A stretch of DNA of 64,000 bases, from positions 124,001-188,000 of the forward strand of contig NZ_JAICBX010000004.1 in the NCBI RefSeq assembly GCF_019492055.1, read 5' to 3'. Position 1 is the first letter of the stretch. Each line of letters begins with the position of its first letter. This DNA is from Flavimaribacter sediminis (GTDB taxonomy: Bacteria > Pseudomonadota > Alphaproteobacteria > Rhizobiales > Rhizobiaceae). The position numbers and the translations under genes are program-made. Below are positions 17,674 to 26,399 of the stretch, one piece after another. A model generated the notes under the pieces. That model worked only from the letters and a program-made list of their open reading frames with translations, did no database searches and had not been told where the DNA came from.

Positions 17674-19245
17674 ATGGCGTCGCCCGATACATACCCGGTT
17701 GATCTTTCCGCAGCCATGATAACCGTCCCGGTTCATCTGGCCGATTGGCTGGTGGTGGCGCCTGTTGCGTTGTGCATCGCGGCCGGCGCGATATTGATGA
17801 TGCTGCGCAAGACGACCTGGATGCAGGCCGGAGCGTCCGTCGTCGGGCTCTCGCTGCTTGTCGTCGTCTGCGGCGCGCTACTGGCGCATGTGCTGATCAA
17901 CGGCACGGTGACGATGACGATGGGCCGCTGGCTGCCGCCCTTCGGCATATCCTTCACCGTCGATATTCTGGGCGCTTCGCTGACATTCGTGGCGTCGATC
18001 ATTGCGCTGGCGGCGGGTATTTTCGGCGCGGACGACGTGGACAATAGCGGGCGACGCTACGGCTTCTATCCGTTCCTGTTCCTGATGATGGCCGGCGTGA
18101 TCGGCGCGTTCCTGACCGGCGATATCTTCAACCTCTATGTCTGGTTCGAAGTGCTGCTGATCTCGTCCTTCGGGCTGCTTATCCTGGGCTCGGAGCCGCG
18201 GCAGATCGACGGCGCCACCAAATACGCCTTCCTCAATCTGGTCGCCACGACGCTGTTCCTCATTGCGACCGGCTATCTCTACGGCGTTTTCGGCACGCTC
18301 AATATGGCGGACATCATGCGCAAGGCGCCCGAGATGAGCGAAACCGCGCCGTTGCTGACCTTGACCGCGATATATTTCATGGCCTTCGGCATGAAGGCCG
18401 CGGCCTTTCCGGTAAATTTCTGGCTGCCCGCCTCGTACCACACGCCGCGGATCGTCGTGTCGGCGCTCTTCGCCGGGCTTTTGACGAAGGTCGGCGTCTA
18501 TGCGCTGCTTCGGGTGCTGATCATGCTGTTCCCGGCCGAACGCGACATGCTCGGCCTGGTCATCGCGATCGTGGCGGCGCTCACCATGGTGTTTGGCGCG
18601 CTGGGAGCGCTGGCGCAGACGGACTATCGCCGCCTTCTGGGCTATCTCGTCATTTCCGGCATCGGCGTTATGCTGGCCGGCATCGCGCTCGCCAGCATGG
18701 CAGGGCTTTCCGGAACCATATTCTACGCTGTCCACTCGATGATCGTGATGACGGCGCTCTATCTCGTCTGCGGCCTGACGGCGCGCATTGCAGGCGGATT
18801 TTCACTGGCCGAACCGGCTGACATCTACCGCTCGCACCTGCCGCTGGCCGCATTGGCGCTGATGCTTCTGTTCGCGGTGTCGGGTTTGCCGCCGTTCTCC
18901 GGCTTCTGGCCGAAGGCGGTTCTCGTCAAGGCGTCGCTCGATGTCGGCGAATGGTGGATGGCGGCGGCAATCCTGCTGACAGGCTTTCTGACCACCATCG
19001 CAGCCGGGCGGGTCTGGATCCTGGTCTACTGGCGGGCGCGGCAAGAGGCCGACGACGGCGATGCGAGCCTGGTTCGGCTGAAGCCCATGGTGGATTATCT
19101 GCCGGTTGCGCTTCTGACAGGCCTGGCGGTGCTTCTCGGCGTTTATCCCGAGCCGTTCCTCGAGATGTCGCAGACGGCCGCCTCGCAGTTGATTCATCCG
19201 GCTGCCTATATAGACTCGGTATTTCCGGCGGGAGGCGCTGAATGA
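17674..19245 (+). CDS. mrpD: Mrp-type Na+/H+ antiporter subunit D
   Basis: The 523-residue protein has about 14 membrane helices and belongs to the NuoM/NuoN-like MnhD family. Characteristic parts are WFEVLLISSFGLLILGSEP, a MKAAAFPVNFWLPASYHTP loop and ALFAGLLTKVGVYALLR. It is the second proton-channel-like subunit of the complex. Translation may start at 17674 or at the ATG at 17716; neither has a strong ribosome-binding site. The stop overlaps the mrpE start by four bases. Confidence 0.92.
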   Translation: MASPDTYPVDLSAAMITVPVHLADWLVVAPVALCIAAGAILMMLRKTTWMQAGASVVGLSLLVVVCGALLAHVLINGTVTMTMGRWLPPFGISFTVDILGASLTFVASIIALAAGIFGADDVDNSGRRYGFYPFLFLMMAGVIGAFLTGDIFNLYVWFEVLLISSFGLLILGSEPRQIDGATKYAFLNLVATTLFLIATGYLYGVFGTLNMADIMRKAPEMSETAPLLTLTAIYFMAFGMKAAAFPVNFWLPASYHTPRIVVSALFAGLLTKVGVYALLRVLIMLFPAERDMLGLVIAIVAALTMVFGALGALAQTDYRRLLGYLVISGIGVMLAGIALASMAGLSGTIFYAVHSMIVMTALYLVCGLTARIAGGFSLAEPADIYRSHLPLAALALMLLFAVSGLPPFSGFWPKAVLVKASLDVGEWWMAAAILLTGFLTTIAAGRVWILVYWRARQEADDGDASLVRLKPMVDYLPVALLTGLAVLLGVYPEPFLEMSQTAASQLIHPAAYIDSVFPAGGAE

Positions 19246-19715
19246 GCTTGTTCCTCGTAAATGTTCTGCTTGCCCTGACCTGGGCCGCTATTACAGGCGG
19301 CTACAGTTTCCAGAATCTTGCCCTTGGATTTCTTCTTGGCATTTTCGCGCTATCGCTGATCCGCGGGCAGGTCGGGTCGGTCGGCTACTTCTCGCGCGCC
19401 ATGAAGATATTGAGCCTGACGCTGCTGTTTCTCTATGAACTGGTGCTGTCGGCCGTGAAGGTGGCGATCACCGTGCTGAAGCCCAATATGGACGTCAAGC
19501 CGGGAATATTCGCCTATCATCTGAACCTCGAACGCGATATCGAGATCACTCTGCTCGCCAACATGATCACGCTGACGCCCGGCACGCTTTCCGTCGATGT
19601 CTCGGATGACAAGAAGATCCTCTACGTGCACGCTATCGACTGCTCGGACCCTGAGGCAAATCGTCGCGACATCGCCAACGGTTTCGAGAGAAAGATCAAG
19701 GAGGCGTTCCAATGA
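19242..19715 (+). CDS. mrpE: Mrp-type Na+/H+ antiporter subunit E
   Basis: The 157-residue protein has two N-terminal membrane segments followed by a soluble domain, as in MnhE/MrpE. Family markers include [20 protein letters not shown], then [15 protein letters not shown] and YVHAIDC. Its start overlaps the mrpD stop and its own stop overlaps the mrpF start (ATGA at both), so the tail of the operon appears translationally coupled. Confidence 0.92.
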   Translation: MSLFLVNVLLALTWAAITGGYSFQNLALGFLLGIFALSLIRGQVGSVGYFSRAMKILSLTLLFLYELVLSAVKVAITVLKPNMDVKPGIFAYHLNLERDIEITLLANMITLTPGTLSVDVSDDKKILYVHAIDCSDPEANRRDIANGFERKIKEAFQ

Positions 19716-20044
19716 GCGGCGCCGAACAGTTCCTCGATTTTGCAATTCTCATCGCCCTCGGATTGCTGTGCGTCTCGCTTTTCCTGACGGTGGCGCGCGT
19801 GATCATGGGCCCGACGCTGCCCGACAGGGTTCTGGCGCTCGACATGCTCGTCGCCGTCGCCATCGGCTTCATCGCCGTTATCGGCATAAAGACCGGATAT
19901 ACGCTTTTTGTCGACATCGCCATCGCTTTGGGCCTGGTTGGTTTCCTGGCGACGGTGGCGTTTGCGCGGTTCATTCTCGAACGCGATAATTCGAAGGAAA
20001 GTAAAGGCGCAGCAGAACAGCCGGCCGTGAAGGAGAATCACTAG
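19712..20044 (+). CDS. mrpF: Mrp-type Na+/H+ antiporter subunit F
   Basis: The 110-residue protein has three membrane helices and the MnhF pattern: [21 protein letters not shown], then a glycine-bearing third helix and a charged tail (ERDNSKES). It is an essential small subunit of the Mrp complex. The TAG stop shares its last base with the GTG start of mrpG. Confidence 0.93.
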   Translation: MSGAEQFLDFAILIALGLLCVSLFLTVARVIMGPTLPDRVLALDMLVAVAIGFIAVIGIKTGYTLFVDIAIALGLVGFLATVAFARFILERDNSKESKGAAEQPAVKENH

Positions 20045-20391
20045 TGGAGGCGTTTTTTACTGTGCTGGTCGCCGTGATGATCATCATCGGGGCCGCATTT
20101 TCCCTGATCGCAGCGCTCGGACTCGTCAGGTTTCCGGATGTCTATACGCGCATGCATGCTGCTTCAAAGGCTGGTACATTGGGCTCGGGGGTAGTATTGA
20201 TAGCGCTCGGCATCTATTCAGATGATATTGGCACGTTGTCGCGATCGATCGCCGGCGTCATATTCTTTCTGCTTACGGCCCCAATCTCGGCTCATTTGCT
20301 TGCAAAAGCATCCTACGCTGTCGGATACAGGATGAGCGACTTGTCTGTGGCGGATGAAATGAAAGCGAATGAAAGTAATTCGGAGTTATAG
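20044..20391 (+). CDS. mrpG: Mrp-type Na+/H+ antiporter subunit G
   Basis: The 115-residue last gene of the operon has three membrane helices and the MnhG signature [22 protein letters not shown]. It starts with GTG, overlapping the mrpF stop by one base. All seven subunits are therefore present and intact, and should give a working antiporter. The C-terminal tail is acidic and hydrophilic. An AT-rich gap follows. Confidence 0.94.
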   Translation: MEAFFTVLVAVMIIIGAAFSLIAALGLVRFPDVYTRMHAASKAGTLGSGVVLIALGIYSDDIGTLSRSIAGVIFFLLTAPISAHLLAKASYAVGYRMSDLSVADEMKANESNSEL

Positions 20392-20658
20392 TTTCGTTTT
20401 TGTGTATTATTACATTTTACAATGCTAAATTAGCTTTTAATATTTCTAATGTGTAGTTCAAGTTGAGTATCCATGTAATATCGACAAAAAAAAGCCACTT
20501 TACTAGATTTAGTAGTTTGAATCCCGTCTAGCAAATGGTATCAGCACCACGGGTGACTGATCGTACGAATCCTTCTGAAGTTTTTGGAAGGTGAAAACTG
20601 CCAGAAAATGATGGGGTTTTGGTATCAATCTTAACTAAAATATTTGAGGCGCGAAGAA
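20392..20658. promoter_or_regulatory. AT-rich intergenic region upstream of mucR
   Basis: This 267-base gap is strikingly AT-rich against the GC-rich background, with many TpA steps and runs such as CAAAAAAAAG near 20485. MucR-type regulators of rhizobia and Brucella bind AT-rich, TpA-containing DNA and repress their own genes, so this is a plausible autoregulatory region. The mrp transcript must also end here, but I see no convincing intrinsic terminator. Confidence 0.5.
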
Positions 20659-21081
20659 ATGGATGAGGTAGTAACGAATACCAAGGATGATTTCCTGGTA
20701 GAGCTCACGGCTGAAGTAGTTGCAGCGTATGTGAGCAATAACGTAGTGCAAACGAGTGATCTCCCGGGGCTTATCGCTAATGTACATTCGGCGTTGGGGT
20801 CGACCGCTTCGGGCGAAAACCCAACGACGGAACGGCCGAAACCTGCCGTTCCTGTCCGGAAATCCGTACAGAACGATTATATCATCTGTCTTGAGGACGG
20901 CATGAAGTTCAAGTCGCTGAAACGCCACTTGATGACCTATTACAGCCTGACTCCGGATGAGTATCGCGAGAAATGGGGACTGCCGGCTGACTATCCCATG
21001 GTCGCTCCGGCTTATGCCGAAGCGCGGTCCCGTCTCGCCAAGGAAATGGGACTTGGCCAGAAACGCAAGGGCGGCAAGTAA
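20659..21081 (+). CDS. MucR/Ros family transcriptional regulator
   Basis: The 140-residue protein has an N-terminal segment with [13 protein letters not shown], used for multimerisation in the family, and a C-terminal DNA-binding region: [32 protein letters not shown]. Ros uses Cys, Asp and two His to hold zinc. Here C77, D80 and H90 are kept, but the fourth position is Tyr (Y95) and its neighbour is Tyr too. The ATG at 20659 gives the normal family N-terminus. MucR proteins are global repressors of surface polysaccharide, motility and virulence or symbiosis genes, and resemble H-NS in function. Confidence 0.93.
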   Translation: MDEVVTNTKDDFLVELTAEVVAAYVSNNVVQTSDLPGLIANVHSALGSTASGENPTTERPKPAVPVRKSVQNDYIICLEDGMKFKSLKRHLMTYYSLTPDEYREKWGLPADYPMVAPAYAEARSRLAKEMGLGQKRKGGK

Positions 21082-21123
21082 AGCCACCCTTTCCGGTCGC
21101 GCCCGAAACGATCGGGCCGAATC

Positions 21124-21160
21124 AAAGCACGTCGTCCTTGTTCGGGTGGCGTGCTTTTTT
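21124..21160 (+). terminator. Rho-independent terminator of mucR
   Basis: AAAGCACG (21124-21131) pairs with CGTGCTTT (21150-21157) across an 18-base loop and the T-run continues to 21160. It starts about 40 bases after the mucR stop. Confidence 0.75.
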
Positions 21161-21237
21161 GATTCCGCAACGGCAAGGCGGCGAACACACTATTCAGCGA
21201 CATGTGGAATTGAACCCTGCCGCGATGGCGGGGGGCG

Positions 21238-21660
21238 TCAGGCGGCGACTTTGGCTGCTTCCTGCTTGATGCGCTTGACCATGGCGCGCAACCCGTTGGC
21301 GCGCTGCGGCGTCAGGTTCTCGATAAGGCCAAGCCGCGAGAATACATCGTTCTCGTCAAGCTTGACGATCTCGGAAGCGCGTTTGCCGGAATAGGCCGAC
21401 AGCATGATGGCGACGAGGCCGCGCACGATATGGGCGTCCGAATCGCCCTTGAACCGGATGACGGGATCTTCCGGGTCGGCTTTGTCGACCTCGTAGGTAA
21501 GCCAGACCTGGCTGACGCATCCCTGAACCTTGTTCTCGTCGGTCTTGTCGGATTCCGGCATGTCTTCGAGGTCCCTGCCGATTTCGATGACATAGCGATA
21601 CTTGTCTTCCCAGTCGTCCAGGAATTCGAAGTCCTCGACAAGCTTCTCGTAGGCGATCAT
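21238..21660 (-). CDS. sufE: SufE family cysteine desulphuration protein
   Basis: The 140-residue protein is a SufE homologue, which accepts persulphide sulphur from the cysteine desulphurase SufS and passes it to the SufBCD scaffold for iron-sulphur cluster assembly. The acceptor Cys is C48 in VQGCVSQVW. Other family markers are EIGRDLEDMP and HIVRGLVAIML, and the helix ending LTPQRANGLRAMVKRI. The other suf genes are not nearby. Confidence 0.93.
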   Translation of the reverse strand: MIAYEKLVEDFEFLDDWEDKYRYVIEIGRDLEDMPESDKTDENKVQGCVSQVWLTYEVDKADPEDPVIRFKGDSDAHIVRGLVAIMLSAYSGKRASEIVKLDENDVFSRLGLIENLTPQRANGLRAMVKRIKQEAAKVAA

Positions 21661-21726
21661 GTCATGTCCCTGTTTGGCGGGCGGAAACCGTTCTTTGACC
21701 CGTAGATAGCATTATTTACCGCTGCT

Positions 21727-22017
21727 TCAATCGCCCTCGGCCTGCGCTTCGCGGATCAGCGCGGCGACGCTGTCTTCATCGTCGCCGAATTCAGGCAGTT
21801 CGATTGCCGAAAGGTCGGCGATATCGGGGCAGGCCGAGGGATTTTCCGCGCAAAACGCGGTTATGTTGCCTGCCAGTTCCCGGGCCTTGAGGACATATTC
21901 GATGGCTTCGCCGTCAATCGGCGCCGGATTGGCGAAAAATTGCAGACCGCCCCTGTCCTCTGCAATCATCATCAGGCAGAGGGAGAACCAGAACGCCAGT
22001 TTGATCAAAAAACGCAT
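21727..22017 (-). CDS. DUF5330 domain protein
   Basis: The 96-residue protein starts with MRFLIKLAFWFSLCLMM, a signal or anchor sequence typical of a short family seen mainly in Hyphomicrobiales (DUF5330). The remainder has two cysteines (FCAENPSACPD) likely to form a disulphide, and an acidic tail. It should be in the periplasm or membrane-anchored. Function is unknown. It lies 66 bases upstream of sufE on the same strand. Confidence 0.75.
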   Translation of the reverse strand: MRFLIKLAFWFSLCLMMIAEDRGGLQFFANPAPIDGEAIEYVLKARELAGNITAFCAENPSACPDIADLSAIELPEFGDDEDSVAALIREAQAEGD

Positions 22018-22352
22018 GAAATTGCCCGGCCAGCGCCCCGAATCTAAAGTTCGTTACATCCTGCAGCTCGCATTTATCGAACTTCTGGTTCGACAAGGGC
22101 ACTAGCAAGAAAATGATACCAGTGTGGTTTACGGATTTGAAGTTCCTGCATGAGGCAGCTGCTACATTGCAAGGAACTTCAAATCCACCACGCCAGTTTC
22201 GCGATCCTTTCCGCTCTGGCAGCGATTCATGAACAATCCCTTTCAGGGCTTGTTTATTCGTTCAAACTTTAAGTGTTTACCTTATCCATTCCTTAATCAC
22301 GCCGTGTCATTCTGGGCTGAATTCAAGTGTTTTTGAGTCACACGTAGAGCGT
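22018..22352. other. Divergent intergenic region with a strong hairpin
   Basis: The 335-base gap between the DUF5330 gene and the kinase-like gene contains the hairpin described at 22124-22191. The remainder shows no ORF or RNA gene that I recognise. It should hold promoters for both directions. Confidence 0.45.
22124..22191. repeat. Perfect 15-base inverted repeat with extended stem
   Basis: GGATTTGAAGTTCCT (22133-22147) is followed, 24 bases later, by its exact complement (22172-22186). GTGGT (22124-22128) and ACCAC (22187-22191) extend the stem across a small one-sided bulge. No T-run follows. It could be a structured small RNA, an extragenic palindromic element or an operator. Confidence 0.6.
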
Positions 22353-24122
22353 ATGCCTGTATTGCAATCCGGTTTCGAGCGTCTATTGCGAGCAGTTTTC
22401 GGTTGGTCGGACCTGCCGGGCGGGAAGGACCACGAGCGGAATTCCCGCCGGCGTCTGAACCTGTGCCTCCTGTGCGTGATTCTGGCGAGCCTGCCGGTCC
22501 TGCCAATAGCGCTGCTGATGCTGCCTCTTGGCGAAATCATCGCGGCCGGTCTGATGGCGACGGCGGCCGGCGCCGCTCTCATCCTTGGCTTTGTGCTGCA
22601 GACGGGCAGGACCGTTGCCGGTGGAATGGCGGCCCTTTTGTGGTGCGGCGGCGCCGTCGCCGTGCTCGCCGCGCTGACAGGAGGCGCGTTTTCTCCGTTT
22701 CTTTTCTGGGCCCTTGCGTTGCCTCTGGCAGCAATGGATGTGCGGCCCGCGCGTTCGACTGCGACGGCGTCCGTGCTCGCCATGAGCGCAACGATCATCG
22801 CCGCGGCAAGTCTGCATCTGCTTGCGCCCCGGACCGGACCCTACGGCCCCGGCAATGGTTATGTTCTCGTTTTCGCTCTTGCGGTTCTTGCCTTCTACGT
22901 AGCGTTGCGCGCGCTCGGTCTCGGGAGCGCCGGCGCTGTCGCGACGAAAGCCGATGCGGGCGACGAGCAGCATGCCGAGCCGCGAAAGATCGTAAACAGA
23001 CGTCTGCCCGGACTGGCGGGCGTTCATGACGCTGCGGGGCATTTCCTCGATACGCGCGGGGCAGATCTGGACGGCGTCGAAAAGGCAGTTGGCGTGCTGA
23101 AGGGAAGCCGCTTCATCGATCATATTCATGTCTCTGACCGGATCGCTTTCCTGCAGGCGGTCGACCGCCTACGCGTCGCCGATGGAACGGCGTCAGTCGC
23201 CGTGCGGCTTCGAAAAGCGGACGCGTCGCACGAACTCATGCGCGTGATGATCGAACTGTCCGCCCGGCGCGATGCGACCGGCGTGATGACGGGCTTCGAG
23301 AGCCATACGAGACTGGAGCAGGCGCCGTTTGAAGCTGAAGGCCTGGAGGACGCCCGGATCCGGATTATGGCGAGCCTCGCGGACGAACTGAAGACGCCGC
23401 TGAACGCAGTGCTTGGCGACGTGCGGCGCGATGCAAGCGATGCCGATTACGCCAGGCGTGTCGCGCAATCGGGAGAGCGTCTGCAGACCGTGCTCGACGA
23501 CATGCAGGACGCAGTCCGTCTTCACCGCGGCGACTATGCAGCCGAATGCGGCCTCGTCGACATGCGCGAGGTGGTCGGCGCATGCGAGGCGATGGTGCAA
23601 GCGGCAGCGCAGGACAAGCAAATTGTTTTGACCGCACGGGTTGCGCGCGGTCACAAGGGACTGACCGCTTCGAAGCGCGCGATGGAGCAGATCGTAATGA
23701 ACCTCCTGTCGAACGCGCTCAAATACACGCCGCCTGGCGGCGCGGTCACGCTGGATGTCGAGAGCCGGGAAGACCGGACCGTTTTCAGGGTCAGCGACAC
23801 CGGCGACGGCATACCGGATACGGATTTGCCGATGGTCGGTAATCCTTTCTTTCAGGTTCGGCGCCAGAATCATCCCCGGAACGAGGGAATCGGCCTCGGC
23901 CTGTACCTGGTGAAGGGCCTGGCGTTAGCCCATGACGGGCGTTTCAGCGTCGAAAGCGACGCGGCGCAAGGCACGACCGTCACTATCGATCTGCCGAACG
24001 CCGGTCCCTTGACCGCACGGGACGGGGTCCGACATGGTGGTTGGCCGGACCTGCCGCCGGATTCGGCAGGCAAAGAGGAAAAATCAGGGGAGATGCGTTA
24101 TGGCCACGCGAAATCGGCCTGA
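22353..24122 (+). CDS. Membrane histidine-kinase homologue lacking the phospho-accepting His
   Basis: The 589-residue protein has about six membrane helices (about 36-195), a PAS-like segment (about 215-325), a dimerisation helix pair, and a full HATPase domain: NLLSNALKYT (N box), DTGDGIPD (G1) and NEGIGLGLYLVKG (G2). The H box reads ADELKTPLN where kinases have SHELRTPLN, so residue 344 is Asp (codon GAC at 23382-23384) in place of His. ATP binding looks intact. This suggests a kinase-like regulator, as for DivL of Caulobacter, where Tyr replaces His. The frame overlaps the start of the next gene. Confidence 0.85.
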   Translation: MPVLQSGFERLLRAVFGWSDLPGGKDHERNSRRRLNLCLLCVILASLPVLPIALLMLPLGEIIAAGLMATAAGAALILGFVLQTGRTVAGGMAALLWCGGAVAVLAALTGGAFSPFLFWALALPLAAMDVRPARSTATASVLAMSATIIAAASLHLLAPRTGPYGPGNGYVLVFALAVLAFYVALRALGLGSAGAVATKADAGDEQHAEPRKIVNRRLPGLAGVHDAAGHFLDTRGADLDGVEKAVGVLKGSRFIDHIHVSDRIAFLQAVDRLRVADGTASVAVRLRKADASHELMRVMIELSARRDATGVMTGFESHTRLEQAPFEAEGLEDARIRIMASLADELKTPLNAVLGDVRRDASDADYARRVAQSGERLQTVLDDMQDAVRLHRGDYAAECGLVDMREVVGACEAMVQAAAQDKQIVLTARVARGHKGLTASKRAMEQIVMNLLSNALKYTPPGGAVTLDVESREDRTVFRVSDTGDGIPDTDLPMVGNPFFQVRRQNHPRNEGIGLGLYLVKGLALAHDGRFSVESDAAQGTTVTIDLPNAGPLTARDGVRHGGWPDLPPDSAGKEEKSGEMRYGHAKSA

Positions 24123-24966
24123 TAAACGAATGAGCGAAGCCGGTTTCATCAGACGGATGGCCGGATCGACCGGAAAGACAATTACCCGGCATCCGTCGCT
24201 GGCGGCGGGAACCGTTGCGTTTGCGGTCGCGTTTGGCTTCGTGACCGTCAATGCGACCCAGTTCCAGCCGGGCGAGCATCCCGCGCCGTTTTTCGACACG
24301 CGCAAGCCGCCGGTTCAGAAACTGGTCGCGAACAGCGACGATATTCCCGTTCCCGTCCGCAAGGTTGCAACCTATCGCATCGAACAGCAGGACCCGGTGC
24401 GCACCGCAAGCATTCCGACGCCGCGTCCGCAACTCGAAAATCCGATTTCCGAGATGCAGAAGACGCTCGGTCGTCTCGGTCTCTATGAGGGCGAACCCGA
24501 CGGCATTCTAGGGCCGCAAACCAGGGACGCCATCATGGCCTACCAGAAACAGGCGAGCCTGGACGCTACCGGCAAGGTGTCCGACGAATTGCTGGTGCAT
24601 GCGCGCATACGCAGCCTGACTTCTGTCGCTACGCCGCGTCCGAAGCCGGCGCAAACCGCGACGCCGGCGGCCAAGCCTCGCGCGACGACGATTGAGGAGA
24701 CCATCGAGGCGACGAGCGAGAAAACTGGCCAGGTTGGCCGCGCGACGCTGGATCCAGCCCCCATTCCCGCCGCGTCTCCCGATCTGGTCAAGAATATCCA
24801 GACCGGCCTCAGCAAACTCGCCTACGCCGATATCGAGATCGACGGCGTCGCCGGCCAGGAGACGACGAAAGCGATCCGCGATTTCCAGAAACATTACAAC
24901 CTTCCGGTTACCGGCGCTCCGGACGAAATCGTCCTTATGAAGCTCAAGGAAATCGGGGCGCTCTAA
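24100..24966 (+). CDS. Membrane-anchored peptidoglycan-binding protein with two PG_binding_1 repeats
   Basis: From the ATG at 24100 (AGGGGAG upstream) the protein has 288 residues. A single membrane helix (about 33-53) is followed by a Pro/Ala/Thr-rich linker and two copies of the peptidoglycan-binding fold, each with a GxxxGPQTRDAI or GVAGQETTKAI turn and a final YQKQ/FQKH helix. It would be anchored in the inner membrane and bind cell-wall material. It overlaps the end of the kinase-like gene and shares a base with the DUF1491 start, so the three form a tight operon. Confidence 0.85.
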   Translation: MATRNRPDKRMSEAGFIRRMAGSTGKTITRHPSLAAGTVAFAVAFGFVTVNATQFQPGEHPAPFFDTRKPPVQKLVANSDDIPVPVRKVATYRIEQQDPVRTASIPTPRPQLENPISEMQKTLGRLGLYEGEPDGILGPQTRDAIMAYQKQASLDATGKVSDELLVHARIRSLTSVATPRPKPAQTATPAAKPRATTIEETIEATSEKTGQVGRATLDPAPIPAASPDLVKNIQTGLSKLAYADIEIDGVAGQETTKAIRDFQKHYNLPVTGAPDEIVLMKLKEIGAL

Positions 24967-25307
24967 TGCGTCTGACAACCGCAGTGTGGACCAGCGCGCT
25001 TGTCCGGCGGCTGTTCGGCGACGGCGATTACGCCGTGATCGAGCGACGTGGCGCAGCCGAGGCGGGGGCGGTGTTCATTCGCGTTCGCCATCGGGACGGC
25101 ACGGCGACGCTGCTTGCGCCGGCGCCGCAGGCGATTTTCGACGAGAAAAAGCCGCAGGATCGCGTGTTCGAGCGGCGCCTGTCCGCTGTCGCCGACGAAG
25201 ATGTCGACGCATTGCTTGAACGCGAAGCCCGGTTCGATCCCGATCTCTGGATCGTGGAACTGGAGACCGAGCGGCCGGAAAACTATCTGGATATCATGCC
25301 CGACTGA
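24966..25307 (+). CDS. DUF1491 family protein
   Basis: The 113-residue protein matches a small alphaproteobacterial family (DUF1491): MRLTTAVWTSALVRRLF at the start, an RGAAEAGAVFIRV segment and a conserved RFDPDLWIVELE near the end. No signal peptide or catalytic motif is visible. It is co-transcribed with the peptidoglycan-binding gene (TAATG overlap), and its 3' end overlaps the convergent DUF2336 gene by 14 bases. Function is unknown. Confidence 0.85.
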   Translation: MRLTTAVWTSALVRRLFGDGDYAVIERRGAAEAGAVFIRVRHRDGTATLLAPAPQAIFDEKKPQDRVFERRLSAVADEDVDALLEREARFDPDLWIVELETERPENYLDIMPD

Positions 25308-26277
25308 AGGACTTGTCCGCTGCCGGCGCGGCTCCGCTCACCGGCGCCGCATGGTGGCGATCGGCCGTTGGCAAGGGGCGATCGCCCGTCTCCATGACCT
25401 GGCGGGTGTGGCGTGTGCGGTTGTCCCTTAGCGGCGGATTGGCGTTCCGCCAGGCGGTGACCTTCCGGCGGCTGATTTCAGGGTCGCATTCCGCGAGGAG
25501 GAGCGCAGCGTGGCTTTCGTCGCCCTCGACAGTCTGCAGATGCCAAAAGACCGCTTCAAGCGTCGCAATGATCTGAGCGTCGCCCAGTCCAAGCGCCTGC
25601 AGGGTCATGGCGAGCTGACGCCCGGAGCCGTCCATCAGGATGCGTTCTGCCAGCGCCGCCGTTGACTGCAGCCGATCAGCGAGCGCGTTCGAAAAACGCG
25701 TGCGATCGCCCAGCGCCGCGGCTTCGACGAGAGCATCGACGGCGACCGGCGCTGCGGTCGGTTCGGGCAGGGCGAGTTCGCTTGCCCGCAACGGTCGGCT
25801 GACCAGGGCCTTGAGTTCCGTGCGGACCCGCTCTTCGGTGGCCGACGGCGCGGCCTCCTGCCTGAAGCGGCTGCGCAAGGCGTCCTCGACGGGGGCGGAC
25901 AGGAAGGACCGGCGGGCGATCGCCCTGACCTTGGAAAGCTCCAGCGTGGCGGCGAGCTCGACGAGCACGTCGTCCTGAAGCGACAGGCCGAAGGCGAGAA
26001 ACGGGGCGGAGATTTCGAGGGGAGCGCGAACGATGGTGATCGCGACGTCGTGCGGCACGTCTGCAAGGCGGCTGAGAGCCGCCGAGGCAGTGCGTCGGGC
26101 TTCATCGGACGCGAATTCGAACAGCGCCACGAAAAGCTTCGAAAATTGCGCCTTCTCGCGCTCCGCCGGTCGCTGGACGGCTTCGTAACCAGCCACGGCG
26201 GCAAGCAGGGCAGAGTCCTTCTTGCCCGATACGCCGGCTCTCTCAAGGTCGCGAAAACGATCCAACACAACACCCAA
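25294..26277 (-). CDS. DUF2336 domain protein
   Basis: The 327-residue protein is mostly helical and alanine/leucine-rich, with the DUF2336 pattern: DRFRDLERAG near the start, LADVPHDVAITIV, and repeated short helices that resemble HEAT-like repeats. It has no signal peptide or membrane helix. Members occur in alphaproteobacteria and have been suggested to act in regulation, but no biochemical role is established. The C-terminus is basic and disordered-looking (NRTRHTRQVME). Confidence 0.8.
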   Translation of the reverse strand: MGVVLDRFRDLERAGVSGKKDSALLAAVAGYEAVQRPAEREKAQFSKLFVALFEFASDEARRTASAALSRLADVPHDVAITIVRAPLEISAPFLAFGLSLQDDVLVELAATLELSKVRAIARRSFLSAPVEDALRSRFRQEAAPSATEERVRTELKALVSRPLRASELALPEPTAAPVAVDALVEAAALGDRTRFSNALADRLQSTAALAERILMDGSGRQLAMTLQALGLGDAQIIATLEAVFWHLQTVEGDESHAALLLAECDPEISRRKVTAWRNANPPLRDNRTRHTRQVMETGDRPLPTADRHHAAPVSGAAPAADKSFSRA

Positions 26278-26399
26278 TACGCAGTACTATCGATGTCGCA
26301 AATTAGAGAAAAACCTTTATAAAACTATTAACTATGTTCTCTCTTTCACGCTGAATCGAGGAAATGCGGCAGCGCTCTTTTGCCGCCTCCGGGCTGAAA

